This document shows, piece by piece, positions 27,956 to 37,620 of a stretch of 64,000 nt of DNA. This DNA comes from Streptomyces diastatochromogenes (GTDB lineage Bacteria > Actinomycetota > Actinomycetes > Streptomycetales > Streptomycetaceae). The DNA is taken from the NCBI GenBank assembly GCA_026913215.1, contig JAPTYK010000001.1, positions 7,626,001 through 7,690,000 on the forward strand, in the 5' to 3' direction. Within the stretch, counting starts at the first letter, position 1. Every line of letters starts with the position of its first letter. A program made the position numbers and the translations under genes. The notes beneath the pieces are model-generated. The model saw nothing but the letters and a program-made list of their open reading frames with translations, made no database searches and was not told where the DNA came from.

Positions 27956-29136
27956 ATGAAGGTCCTCTTCGCAAGCCTCGGAAACTACGGACACATATTC
28001 CCCCTGATGCCGCTCGCCCAGGCGGCCAAGGCGGCCGGGCACGAGGTCTGGTTCGCCACCAGCGAGCAGTTCCACCCCATCCTCCACAAGGCGGGCCTGC
28101 GGCCGGTCGGCGCCGGCCTGACCGTCCCCGAGGCGTTCATCGAGGCCGCCGGCGGCCAGGCGTTCCTGGAGGCCAACGGCGGCGCCGCCAAGGCCAGCGA
28201 CATCCCGCCCGAGGTCCTGGCCCGCCTGGCGGTGAAGGCCTTCGGCTCGGTGCTGCCGCGCAGCGTCTTCACCGACCTGGCCCCGTCCTGGACTCCGTCG
28301 CCCCCGACCTGGTCGTCCACGAGATCCTCAACCCCGGCGCCGCGTTCGCCGCCGCCGCCGCCGGCATCCCCGGCGTCTGCCACGGCATCGGCCGCGTCGC
28401 CTCCGACCCCACCATGGACCCGCTCATCCAGCAGGAACTGTTCGCCACGGCCGGCGAGCTGGGCGTGGCCGACAAGATCGGCCACAGCCAGAGCCTGGGC
28501 AACCCCTACATCGACATCTGCCCGCCCTCCCTGCAGAACCCCGACTTCCTGGCCTCCGGCGTCCAGATCGTCCCCCAGCGGCCCGTTCCCTTCGCCGAGC
28601 CGGGCGAGCTGCCCGCGAGCGTCACCCAGGGCGAAGGCCCCCTGGTCTACCTCAGCTTCGGCACCGTGGTCACCTCCGCGCAGCTGCTGCGCACCGCGAT
28701 CGACGGCCTGCTGCCGCTGGACACCCGCGTCCTGGTCGCCACCAGCTCCGTGGTCGACCCCGCCGAGCTCGGCGAGCTGCCGGACCGCGTCGTCGCGCTG
28801 CCCTGGGTGCCCCAGCCCGAGGCGCTCGCGCACGCCGCCGTCGTCGTCCACCACGGCGGCCACGGCACCACCCTGGGCGCGCTGGCCGCCGGCCTGCCCC
28901 AGCTGATCCTGCCGGCCGAGGGCGACGGCTTCAGCAACGCGCCCGCCGTCACCGCCGCCGGAGCCGGCCGCCTGCTCATCGGCGAGGACGTCTCCGCCGC
29001 CGGCGTGCGGGCCGAGGTCCACACCCTGCTGACCGACACCGCCCACCGGGACGCGGCCCGCGCGATCGCCGACGAGATCGCGGCCCTGCCCGACCCGGCC
29101 GCCACCGTCGCGAGGTTCGCCGAGTTCACCGCCTGA
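27956..29136 (+). CDS. GT1-family glycosyltransferase
   Basis: About 393 residues, normal for natural-product glycosyltransferases of the MGT group. N-terminus MKVLFASLGNYGHIFPLMPLA; C-terminal donor-site PWVPQPEALAHAAVVVHHGGHGTTLGAL. One break near 28285 at tggccccgtcc; a fifth C gives DLAPVLDS and joins the halves. It likely attaches the dTDP-2,6-dideoxysugar made by neighbouring genes to the polyketide aglycone. No separate P450-like auxiliary protein is seen next to it. Confidence 0.92.
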
Positions 29137-29147
29137 CCCGCCCCGCA

Positions 29148-29194
29148 CACGTCCGCGCCCCGCGCTCACCCAGAGCACGGGGCGCGGACGCGTG
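29148..29194. terminator. bidirectional terminator between convergent genes
   Basis: CGTCCGCGCCCCG pairs perfectly with CGGGGCGCGGACG, extended by CA/TG, exactly between the rightward glycosyltransferase and leftward hemerythrin-like genes. Confidence 0.8.
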
Positions 29195-29213
29195 ACGCAT
29201 CCCGGGCAGCCGG

Positions 29214-29911
29214 TCAGGCCGCACCCCGCACCCGGCGCACCGCACGGGCGTACACCGCCGGCCCCACCAGCCGCCATATCAGCCGCACCGGCGCGGGCAG
29301 ATTGCCCAGCATGATGGCGCGCTCCCGGGCGTCGGCGTCCTCCATGACCATGCCGAAGTACGTGAACAGCTTGGTCTTGGGGTGTTCAGCACGAAGTGCT
29401 CACCCAGCGCGCCGAACTCCTTCGCCGTCAGATACCGCTCGGCGAGCGGCAGCAGATGCGCCTCCTCGTCGTCCAGGTGCTCCACCAGCACGGCCCGGTG
29501 CTCGGCCAGCGCGGCCACCACCCGGTCCCGGGTCGCCGCGTCCGCGACCGGCGCCCACCGCCCCACCAGCTCCGCGACCGCCGTCAGGGTCCGGGCGACC
29601 CGCTCGTGCTGCTCCTCCATGCGCACCACCACATCGCGCTCCAGCCCCACCCGGGTGAGCATCAGCGGCCACAGCAGCTCGTCCTCGCCGTGGTGGTGGT
29701 TGAGCAGCCCGGCGTGCAGATCGGCGAAGTGACCGGCCAGGACACCGGCCCGCCCGACGTCTCCCAGGGCGACCACGGCGATCAGCTCGCCCAGCAGCCG
29801 CAGCTCCCGCCGGAAGGCGCGGTGGACGATCACCATCTCCTGGGCGTCGAACCCGCCGTACCCGGAGTCGCTCCCGGTCGCCGGGGACGGGCCGTGCGCG
29901 GAGGAGGTCAT
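29214..29911 (-). CDS. hemerythrin-like HHE domain protein
   Basis: About 232 residues. Metal ligands of the four-helix bundle are visible: VIVHRAFRREL, LLNHHHGEDELLW, RMEEQHERVA and LVEHLDDEEAHLLP. The C-terminus breaks near 29380 at a C4 run; repaired it continues NTPKTKLFTYFGMVM and ends VRRVRGAA. ATG 29911 follows AAAGGAAC. Such di-iron proteins bind or sense oxygen or nitric oxide. Its place in the cluster is unclear, but it has a good SARP-type box upstream. Confidence 0.88.
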
Positions 29912-29959
29912 GGGCGTGTTCCTTTCGCGGGGTACCGGACCGGAGCCGGAACTGTCTCC

Positions 29960-29992
29960 AGCTTGACCCCGCACCGCTCGAATCCCGCTCGA
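29960..29992 (-). promoter_or_regulatory. SARP-type box with perfect TCGAGCG repeats
   Basis: Read leftwards: TCGAGCG, GGAT, TCGAGCG, then nine bases and CAAGCT. The two heptamers are identical and match the TCGAGxx type known for SARP targets. It lies about 50 bases before the hemerythrin-like gene. Confidence 0.55.
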
Positions 29993-30024
29993 GCCGCCCG
30001 CCGGCCCCGCCCGCTCCACCACTG

Positions 30025-30090
30025 CCCGAGGCACAGCCAAGGCACAGCCGAGGCACAGCCGAGGCACAGCCGAGGACCGGGCCCTAGCGT
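30025..30090 (+). promoter_or_regulatory. five-heptamer SARP-type array upstream of copy 2
   Basis: CCCGAGG, then GCCAAGG and three GCCGAGG, each separated by CACA (strict 11-bp period), then nine bases and TAGCGT at 30085-30090. The paralogous promoter at 16549 has only two heptamers with the same spacer and the same -10-like hexamer, so the array has been expanded here. Confidence 0.65.
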
Positions 30091-30135
30091 CGCTGCCCGT
30101 ACCCCGAACCAGCCGATGTCTGAATGGAGCCCCTT

Positions 30136-30606
30136 ATGGCCACCGAGGAGCACGCGTTCCAGCTGCCCGGCGCGGACCTGCCGCAGCCCGACGCCGAACT
30201 GCGCAAGAAGCGCGAGGCGGTCGTCATGGAGCACACCGTCGCCGAGCACGCCTGGGACATCGACGGCGTCCTGGCCACCTTCCCCCGCGGCGGCGTCTAC
30301 CGGGTCATGGCCTACGAAGAGGGCCCCTTCATCGGCGAGAAGGACATCAAGGAGAAGTACTTCGCCGAGCTCCAGGCGGCCTTCCCGCACGCCGACCACG
30401 GCCTGCTGCACGTCCACCACACCCCCACCGCCGTCATCCTGGAGGCGCAGTTCCGCGCCAAGCAGGAGGCCGGCTTCCGCGGCATACCCAACCGCGGCAA
30501 GACCGTCGACGCGCCCGTCGCGGTCTTCTTCCACTTCGACGGCGACGTCCTGGTCGACGAGACCCTCTACTTCGACCTGGACACCTTCGCCCGCCAGCTC
30601 GCCTGA
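30136..30606 (+). CDS. SnoaL-like/NTF2-fold protein, copy 2
   Basis: 156 residues in one frame, near-identical to copy 1 at 16.6 kb. Starts MATEEHAFQLPGADLPQP and includes VHHTPTAVILEAQFRAK and VDETLYFDLDTFARQLA. ATG 30136 has GGAG seven bases upstream. NTF2-fold proteins serve as polyketide cyclases, dehydratases or isomerases; with a hydrolase partner 50 bases downstream the pair may act on one intermediate. Role unknown. Confidence 0.88.
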   Translation: MATEEHAFQLPGADLPQPDAELRKKREAVVMEHTVAEHAWDIDGVLATFPRGGVYRVMAYEEGPFIGEKDIKEKYFAELQAAFPHADHGLLHVHHTPTAVILEAQFRAKQEAGFRGIPNRGKTVDAPVAVFFHFDGDVLVDETLYFDLDTFARQLA

Positions 30607-30656
30607 CCCCGAACCCGCCCCGGGCGTTCGCCGACCGACAAAGGACCTTCCCTCAG

Positions 30657-31546
30657 ATGAGCGTGTCCCCGACCGGCCGCAGGGCACCGTCGCAGACCCA
30701 CTCGGCCGGCGTGCGCCCGATCCTGCTCGACGCCGCCGGCCTGACCCTGTCCGGCCTCCTCGCCCAGCCCGCCGACCAGCCGCCGAAGGCGACGGTCGTC
30801 GCCGTCCACGGCGGCGGCATGCGCGCCGGCTACTTCGACGGACAGGCCCACCCCGACCTGTCCCTGCTCACCCTCGGCGCCCGCCTCGGCTTCACCGTCC
30901 TGGCCCTGGACCGCCCCGGCTACGGCCACTCCGCCACCCAACTGCCCGACGGCCTCACCCTCGCCGAGCAGGCCGAGGTCCTCACCGCGGCCCTGGACGC
31001 CTTCGCCGAAGACCACACCGTCGGGCAGGGATTCGCCCTGCTGGCCCACTCCTTCGGCGGCATGCTCGCCCTGACGACCATCGCCCGCACCCCCGGCCTG
31101 CTGGCCCTGGACGCCTCCGGCATCGGCCACCGCTACGCCGTCGAGCACGACGAACGCCAGCGGCTGCGCCGCCGCATGGAGTGGGAACGCAGCTGGGGCC
31201 CCTGGGCCTGTACCCGCCCGGCACCTTCCGCGCCGCCGAACACCTCGTCGCCCCCGTCCCGCCCCGCGAAGCCGCCGAAGTACCCCGCTGGCCCGGCATC
31301 TTCGACGACCTCGCCCCCCACCTCGACATCCCGCTGCGCCTGACCTTCGCCCAGCATGAAGCCTGGTGGCGCCACGAGGACCCCGACCTCGCCGACCTGG
31401 CCGCCCGCCTGGCCAAGACCCCCCTCCTGCAGATCGAACGCCAGCCCGGCGCCAGCCACAACATCAGCCTCGGCCGCGCCGCCCGCGCCTACCACCTGCG
31501 CGCCCTGGCCTTCTTCGAACAGTGCCTCCAGGCCGCCACCCCATGA
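30657..31546 (+). CDS. alpha/beta hydrolase, copy 2
   Basis: About 296 residues in two frames. VVAVHGGGMRAGYFDG, nucleophile elbow LLAHSFGGMLAL and the C-terminal WWRHEDPDLADLAARLAK are as in copy 1. The break near 31200 is at tggggcccctggg, the same place as in copy 1; a fifth C gives WGPLGLYPPGTF. Stop at 31546. The elbow reads S-F-G-G-M here and S-Y-G-G-K in copy 1, so the copies may differ in specificity. Confidence 0.85.
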
Positions 31547-31713
31547 CCCCGCACCCGCCCGGCATTCAAGTCACCCTCAACTTCCGCGACCGGTCACGCG
31601 GCACACACTGAGGCACCCCTGACCACCGCGAACGAGGCGTCGTTCAGCCAGCCGGTCCGGCCGGCCGCCGGTGTGGCAGTCACGGCCCGTGAAGCTTGGA
31701 AGGAAGTAGCAGG

Positions 31714-33102
31714 ATGCAGCCCGAGGTGTACGGTGCCGACGACTTCTTGGCGTCGGCGATGGTGTCGCAGTCCCCGCTGACCCCGGACGCAGGCGCCTTC
31801 CTCAAGGAACGGGAGATATCCGCCTCCTACGACGTCGAGCGGGTCCCCCTGGCCAGTCTGCCGAACTGGCACCTCGGCGACCGCCTCCACCGCGCCGACG
31901 GCCGCTTCTTCACCGTCGAAGGACTCTCCGTACGGACCGACTTCGGCCCCGTGCCGCACTGGTCCCAGCCGATCATCGTCCAGCCCGAGATCGGCATCCT
32001 CGGCATCCTCGTCAAGCGGATCGACGGCGTGCTCCACTTCCTCATGCAGGCCAAGATGGAGCCCGGCAACACCACCTTCGTCCAGTACGCGGCGACCGTC
32101 CAGGCCACCCCCAGCAACTACCAGCGCGTCCACGGCGGCCGGGCCACCCCCTACCTGGACTACTTCCTCGACGGCAAGCAGGGCCGGCGCATCCTGTTCG
32201 ACCAGCTCCTTTCCGAACACGGCTTCTGGTACCTGTACAAGCGCAACCGCAACATGATCGTCGAGGTCCCCGAGCACGAGGACGTCCCCGTCCACAGCGA
32301 CTTCACCTGGCTCACCCTGGGCCAGCTGCGCCAGCAGCTCACCCAGGGCAACGGCGTCAACATGAACGCCCGCACCGTGCTGTCCGGCATCGCCTACGGC
32401 GGCGCCACCACCGCCCGGCTGCCCCTGCGGCCCGACGGATTCCACGCCGAAGTCCTCGCCTCCCACCAGGCACTGCGCTCCGACGACGACCTCGCCGCCG
32501 CGCTGACCTGGCTCATCGACCAGAAGTCCACCTACAGCCTGGACGTCAAGCGCACCAGCCTGCGCGACATGGACGAATGGATCGTCGACGACGACAGCAT
32601 CCGCCACCGCGACCACGGCCGCTACTTCGAGATCAACGGCGTGTCGGTCCAGGCCACCAGCCGCGAGGTCGGCGCCTGGACCCAGGCCATGCTCGAACCC
32701 GCCCCCGGCAACACCGTGGCCCTGATCTGCCAGCGGCGCGCCGGCGTCCTGCAGTTCCTGCTCCAGGCCACCGTCCAGCCCGGCCTGACCGACCGCCTCG
32801 AACTCGGCCCCACCGTCCAGTTCGCCCCCGGCTACCACCGCGGCCCCCAGGACATCCCGCCGCTGGCCCAGTACCTCCACGCCCCCGCCTCCTGGAACCG
32901 GCTCAAGGCCGTCCAGTCCGAGGACGGCGGCCGCTTCGCCAAGGCCGACACCCTCCACCAGGTCATCGAACTGCCCGAGGACCACATCATCGAGGCACCG
33001 GCCAACTACCGGTGGATGACCCTCGGCCTGCTCAACCGCATGACTCGCTTCGGCTACCACGTCAACGTCGAGGCCCGCAGCCTCGCCGCCTGCCTGCTGT
33101 GA
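31714..33102 (+). CDS. NDP-hexose 2,3-dehydratase
   Basis: 462 intact residues made of two related halves, as in this family (each half has a LPNWHLGDRLHR/…GRYFEINGVSVQ-like start, a W-x-Q-P/…AWTQAM segment and a Q-ATVQ strand: FVQYAATVQATPSNYQ and QPGLTDRLELGPTVQFAPGYHRG). It removes the C2 hydroxyl of dTDP-4-keto-6-deoxyglucose. GGAAGGAAG precedes ATG 31714. It heads the deoxysugar run with 3-ketoreductase and 4-ketoreductase. Confidence 0.95.
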   Translation: MQPEVYGADDFLASAMVSQSPLTPDAGAFLKEREISASYDVERVPLASLPNWHLGDRLHRADGRFFTVEGLSVRTDFGPVPHWSQPIIVQPEIGILGILVKRIDGVLHFLMQAKMEPGNTTFVQYAATVQATPSNYQRVHGGRATPYLDYFLDGKQGRRILFDQLLSEHGFWYLYKRNRNMIVEVPEHEDVPVHSDFTWLTLGQLRQQLTQGNGVNMNARTVLSGIAYGGATTARLPLRPDGFHAEVLASHQALRSDDDLAAALTWLIDQKSTYSLDVKRTSLRDMDEWIVDDDSIRHRDHGRYFEINGVSVQATSREVGAWTQAMLEPAPGNTVALICQRRAGVLQFLLQATVQPGLTDRLELGPTVQFAPGYHRGPQDIPPLAQYLHAPASWNRLKAVQSEDGGRFAKADTLHQVIELPEDHIIEAPANYRWMTLGLLNRMTRFGYHVNVEARSLAACLL

Positions 33103-33215
33103 CCCCCGGCCGGTGACCCGCCCGGCGGACCGCCGCCCGCGCCGCCCGCGCCCCGCCCCGGACACCCCCGCGGGCGCGGGCGCGGCCGCCCCCGAACGAG
33201 ACCCATGAGAGTGAT

Positions 33216-34184
33216 ATGGACCTCCTCCTGATCGGCCTGTCCAGGTTCGCGCGGCGCCGCGTCCTGCCGGCCGCCTCGGCCACCGCCGGGATCACCACGA
33301 TCGACATCGCCAGCGCCCACGCCGACCCCGCCTCCCTGCCGCCGCTCGAAAAACCCGGCCGCCTCCACCGCGACTGGCGCACCGCACTGGACACCGCCCG
33401 CCCCGGCCTGGTCTACGTCTCCCTGGCCAACAGCGACCACGCGGCCGCGGTACGCCACGCGCTGAACGCCGGACACCACGTCGTCGTCGACAAACCGGCC
33501 CTGCCGGACACCGACACCGCCCGCGAACTGGTCGCCCTGGCCCGCTCCAGGTCCCTCGTGCTCGCCGAGGCCGTCTGCTACAGCTTCCACCCCATGTTCG
33601 CCGAGGCCCGCGCGATCGCCGAACACAGCGGCGGCGCCCTCACCAAGGCCGTCGCCGTCTTCACCCCGCCCGTTCCCCGCGACGACTTCCGCTTCGACCG
33701 CGCCCGCGGCGGCGGCGCGTTCGCCGACACCGGCCCCTACCTGGCCTCCCTGGGCCGGGTCCTGTGGCAGGCCGAACCCGAGCGGCTGGACGTCCTGGTC
33801 ACCGAACGCACCGACGACGGCCTGGAGACCGCCTACAGCGTGCTGGCGAGCTACCCGGGCGGCCGGACGGCCGTCGGGCACTTCGGCTTCACCACCGTCT
33901 ACCAGAACACCCTGCGGCTGCTGGGCGAGAGCTGCGCCATCGACTTCGAACGCCCCTTCTCCCTGCCCCCCGACCTCACCTCCGCCCTGCGGGTCCAGAC
34001 CAAGGACCAGCAGTACGTCCACCGGACCGAACCGGCCGACAGCATGCGGCTGTTCCTCACCCGGGTCCTGGAAGCCGCCCGCAGCGGATCGCGCGAGTTC
34101 GACGACGCCCTGATGAGCGACGCGCGCACCCTCGGCCGCCTCACCGCCGCCGGCGCGGCCCCCGGCCGTCCTCTCGGCCGATGA
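33216..34184 (+). CDS. NDP-hexose 3-ketoreductase (Gfo/Idh/MocA family)
   Basis: 322 intact residues. LLIGLSRFARRRVLPA replaces the usual GxGxxG start; the catalytic lysine motif reads VVDKPALP (the family EKP). An internal GGGAFADTGPYLASLGR is typical. It reduces the 3-keto product of the 2,3-dehydratase, fixing C3 stereochemistry of a 2,6-dideoxysugar. Spacing to neighbours is about 50-110 bases, so probably one transcript. Confidence 0.9.
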   Translation: MDLLLIGLSRFARRRVLPAASATAGITTIDIASAHADPASLPPLEKPGRLHRDWRTALDTARPGLVYVSLANSDHAAAVRHALNAGHHVVVDKPALPDTDTARELVALARSRSLVLAEAVCYSFHPMFAEARAIAEHSGGALTKAVAVFTPPVPRDDFRFDRARGGGAFADTGPYLASLGRVLWQAEPERLDVLVTERTDDGLETAYSVLASYPGGRTAVGHFGFTTVYQNTLRLLGESCAIDFERPFSLPPDLTSALRVQTKDQQYVHRTEPADSMRLFLTRVLEAARSGSREFDDALMSDARTLGRLTAAGAAPGRPLGR

Positions 34185-34236
34185 GCACTCCCGCCCGGTC
34201 CCCGCACCACCCACCCACCCCTCTGGAGGCAGCGCC

Positions 34237-35236
34237 GTGACCCCCACCCCCGCTCGTCGTGGTGCTGGGCGCCGCGGGCTTCGTCGGATCCGCCGTCCTG
34301 CGCGAACTGGCCCGCCACCCGATCCGGCTGCGGGCCGTCTCCCGCCGCACACCCCCTGCCCACGACGCCCGCGCCGACATCGAAGTGGTCGCCGCGGACC
34401 TGACCCGGCCCGGCCAGATGGCCGCCGCCGTCGCCGGCGCCGACGTGGTCATCCACTCCCTGGCCTACATCGCGGGCGCCTCCACCTGGCGCATCGCCGA
34501 CGGCGACACCGTCGCCGAACGCGTCAACGTCGGCCTGATGCGGGACCTGCTGCACGCCCTGGGCGAGCGCACCGACACCCGCACGCCCCCCACCGTCCTG
34601 TTCACCGGATCGGTCACGGCCGTCGGCCCCACCGACCGGGAAGTCCTCGACGGCACCGAACCCGACCGCCCCCAGGGCGAGTACGAACGGCAGAAACTCG
34701 CCGCCGAACGCCTCCTGCTGGACGCCGACGCCGCCGGCACCGTCCGCGGCGCCTGCCTGCGCCTGACCACGGTGTACGGCTACAGCGCCGGATCCACCAC
34801 CCGCGACAAGGGCATCGTCTCCTCGATGGCACGCCGCGCCGTGGCCGGCGAACCCCTGACCATGTGGCACGACGGAACCGTCCGCCGGGACCTGCTCCAC
34901 GTCGACGACGTCGCCCGCGCCTTTCGGGACGCCATCCCCCGCATGGACGCGCTCGCCGGAAAACGCTGGCTGATCGGCACCGGCCAGGGAGCCGCCCTGG
35001 GGCCCGTGTTCACCCGGGTCTCCGCACTCGTCTCCGCCCAGACCGGCAAGGAACCGGTCCCGGTCGTCTCCGTCACGCCCCCCGAGTACGCCGAGGTCCG
35101 CGACTTCCGCAGCGTGATCATCGACTCCTCCCCGTTCCGGGCCGCCACCGGCTGGCAGCCGCAGGTCTCCCTCGACGAAGGCCTGCGCCTGACCACGGAG
35201 TTCTGCTCCAGCGGCCGCGAGGCACAGCTGCCCTGA
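34237..35236 (+). CDS. NDP-hexose 4-ketoreductase (extended SDR)
   Basis: About 333 residues. NAD(P) site VVLGAAGFVGSAVLREL, an active-site FTGSVTAVG serine strand and EYERQKLAAERL (Tyr-x3-Lys). GTG 34237 has GGAGG seven bases upstream and joins the main frame if one C is added to the cacccccgc run; a later GTG at 34259 is the alternative. It reduces C4 of the 2,6-dideoxy-4-ketosugar, the final step before transfer. Confidence 0.9.
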
Positions 35237-35337
35237 ACCCGGCACCGCCCCACCCGGGCGTGCTCCAGAGCCGCTCGACCACCGGCCGCGATGCTCTGAG
35301 CCCGTATCCCCTCCACACCCAGCCGAAAGAGGCCCGC

Positions 35338-35753
35338 ATGCCGAACCACCACCACGCCGTCGTCCAGAGCTTCGTCGACATGATCAACAGTCATGACGTC
35401 AGCACCATGGAGGAGCACACCGCGGCCGGACACATCGACCACAACCCCGCCGTGGCCGACGGCATCGAGGCCAACCGGGCCTTCTGGACCCAGGTGTTCA
35501 CCGCCTTCCCCGACCTCAAGGCCGTGTTGCACGACGTCATCGCCGAGGGCGACCGCGTCGCCGCCCGCCTGGAGTACAGCGCCACCCACCAGGACACCTT
35601 CCTCGGCATACCGGCCACCGGCCGCCCGGTGAACTTCCAGTCCATCGACATCTGGCGGATCGAGGACGGCCTGCTCGCCGAGCACTGGGACCAGCTCAAC
35701 ATGGACGACCTCTTCCGGCAGCTGGGGCCGGCCCGGCCGCCGCACAGGCCTGA
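35338..35753 (+). CDS. SnoaL-like polyketide cyclase family protein
   Basis: About 138 residues. The classical SnoaL/ester-cyclase pattern is present: HAVVQSFVDMINSHDVSTM, HIDHNPAVADG, AFWTQVFTAFPDLKAVLHDVIAEGDRVAARL, and IDIWRIEDGLLAEHWDQLN. The C-terminus reads on past its likely stop; a fifth G in ctggggcc gives QLGAGPAAAQA and TGA at 35751. ATG 35338 has AGAGG upstream. SnoaL enzymes close aromatic rings by aldol chemistry, but related proteins do hydroxylation or isomerisation; the substrate is unknown here. Confidence 0.88.
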
Positions 35754-35921
35754 GACCCCTCACGCCCCGGCGCGGCGGCCGGCCCGCCCCGGCCACCGCG
35801 CCCCCGGCCGCACCACCCGCACCGCCCCCGCCGCGCGCAGGGCGGTGACCGCCATGCCCGCCCCACCCCCCGCCGCCCGCGGCGAAGGGCCCCGCGGCAC
35901 CGCGCGCAGGGCATCAGCGCT

Positions 35922-35955
35922 GCTCCAGCCGGTCTTGAGCGCCCACCGCTACCGT
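35922..35955 (+). promoter_or_regulatory. SARP-type box upstream of the 3,5-epimerase
   Basis: GCTCCAG (35922-35928), CCGG, TCTTGAG (35933-35939), nine bases, then TACCGT at 35950-35955. The start codon follows at 35963, so the message would have a very short leader. Confidence 0.55.
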
Positions 35956-35962
35956 CGTCACC

Positions 35963-36584
35963 ATGGAACTCAACAGCCTGGAAATCAGTGAACTCGCCCT
36001 CCCGGGCGCGTTCCTGCTTTCCCCAGGCCGTTGAGGACGAGGTCGTCGTCCGCTACGAGACCTTCCGCCAGGACGACGTCGAACACGCCGTCGGACGGCC
36101 CTTCACGATCCGCCACAGCGACCTGTCGGCCGCCCGCCGCCTGGTCCTGCGCGGCATCCACGGCACCGCCGGCGAAGGCGCCCGCGCCCGCCTGTTCGAC
36201 TGCGTGCGCGGCTCCGCCGTCCACGTCGTGGTGGACCTGCGCGTCGGATCCCCCGACTACGGCCGCCACCAGATGGTCTGGCTCGACCACCGCGACCCCG
36301 CCGGCGTGTTCGTCTCCGAAGGCCTCGGCCACGGCTGGCTCGCCCTCGAGGACGACACGGTCGTCGCCTGCCACAGCTCCCGGCCCGACACCCCCGGCAC
36401 CGGCTACACCGTCAGCGCCCTCGACCCCGCGCTCGCCCTGCCCTGGGGACTGACCACCGAGCCGCTGATGTCCGACGAGGACCTCGCCGCGCCCACCGCC
36501 GCCGAAGCACTGGCCCAGGGCCTCCTGCCGGCCTACGAGGACTGCCTCGCGCTCTACGACCGCCCCACCCTCACCACGGACTGA
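35963..36584 (+). CDS. dTDP-4-keto-6-deoxyhexose 3,5-epimerase (RmlC-like)
   Basis: About 207 residues. The RmlC cupin pattern is recognisable: FTIRHSDLSAARRLVLRGIHG (catalytic His region), VHVVVDLRVGSPDYGRHQMVWLD, VFVSEGLGHGWLALEDDT and a C-terminal GLLPAYEDCLALY. The frame breaks near 36020 at ttccccagg; a fifth C gives LLSPQAVEDEVVVRYE and joins ATG 35963. Presence of a 3,5-epimerase suggests an L-configured sugar. Confidence 0.88.
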
Positions 36585-36585
36585 C

Positions 36586-36650
36586 CCCCGGCCCTTTTCT
36601 CGGGCCGGACCGCAGGCCCCGCGCGCCGCAAGGACGGGCGGGGCCCGCGG
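36586..36650 (+). terminator. two hairpins after the epimerase gene
   Basis: CCGGCCC-ttttct-GGGCCGG is followed by a longer stem GGCCCCGC ... GCGGGGCC. Together they probably end the deoxysugar transcript before the SARP gene at 36793. Confidence 0.55.
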
Positions 36651-36792
36651 CATGCCCGCGCACAACCCCCCATGAATCGCTCACACCCCGGGCGGGACGA
36701 AGACACCCGCACGAGCGGGAGCTGCGCACTGTCCGCGCGAGGCAGGCTCGTGGGAGTTTCGAGGTCCGATGACAGAGACATAAGGGGGCCGC

Positions 36793-37605
36793 ATGCGCAT
36801 CTCTGTTCTGGGGTCTTTGGAAGCCGAACTGAAGGGCGTCCCGATCCTGCCCACCGCGGCGAAGCCGCGCCAGATCCTGGCACTGCTCGCCATCTACGCC
36901 AACCAGGTCCTGCCGGTGTCCGCGCTGATGGAGGAGATCTGGGGCGACGCCCCGCCCCGCAGCGCGCTCACCACGCTGCAGACCTACATCCTCCAACTGC
37001 GGCGCTGCATGGAGAAGGCACTCGACGGAGAGCCCGGAGGCTCCAAGGAACTGCTGCTGACCCGGCACGGGGGATACCTCCTGCACACCGAGCCCGGCAG
37101 CATCGACGCCCACGAGCACGACCGGCTGTCCGCGCTGGGCCAGCGCGCCTTCGACCGCGGCGAGCACGCCCAGGCCGCGGAGCTGTTCCGGCAGGCCCTC
37201 GCCCTGTGGCGGGGCCCGGCCCTGGTCGACGTACGCACCGGCCCGCTGTTGGAGATCGAGGCCATGCGGCTGGAGGAGAGCCGCCTGGGCGTGCTGGAGC
37301 GGCGCATCGACGTCGAGCTCAGGCTCGGCCGGCACGGCGAACTGCTCACCGAGCTCACCGCGCTCGCCGCCCGCCACCCGCTGCACGAGGGACTGCACGC
37401 CCAGTCGATGGTGGCCTTCTACCGGGCCGGACGGCCCTCCGCGGCGCTCGACGTCTTCCAGAACCTGCGGACCCGTCTCGTGGAGGAGCTGGGCATCGAG
37501 CCCTCGCAGCGCCTGCAGCAGCTGCAGCGGGCCGTCCTCGGAAGCGACCCGGCGCTGGACGTCGACGCCGGGACCGGGCGGGTGCTCGACCGCTTCGCCA
37601 GATAA
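36793..37605 (+). CDS. small SARP activator (ActII-ORF4/RedD size)
   Basis: 270 intact residues: N-terminal winged helix (MRISVLGSLEAEL ... ILALLAIYANQVLPVSALMEEIWGD, residues 1-95) and BTAD (about 100-250, with AFDRGEHAQAAELFRQALALWRG). AAGGGGG lies four bases from ATG 36793. It is the only uninterrupted SARP of the three here and the best candidate for the pathway-specific activator acting on the heptamer boxes. Confidence 0.95.
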   Translation: MRISVLGSLEAELKGVPILPTAAKPRQILALLAIYANQVLPVSALMEEIWGDAPPRSALTTLQTYILQLRRCMEKALDGEPGGSKELLLTRHGGYLLHTEPGSIDAHEHDRLSALGQRAFDRGEHAQAAELFRQALALWRGPALVDVRTGPLLEIEAMRLEESRLGVLERRIDVELRLGRHGELLTELTALAARHPLHEGLHAQSMVAFYRAGRPSAALDVFQNLRTRLVEELGIEPSQRLQQLQRAVLGSDPALDVDAGTGRVLDRFAR

Positions 37606-37620
37606 CCCCAGGGAGGAACT

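Noticed and set aside
34237..35236. PKS ketoreductase
   Set aside because: It is an extended SDR with EYERQK active site, located among deoxysugar genes; it fits NDP-hexose 4-ketoreductase better.
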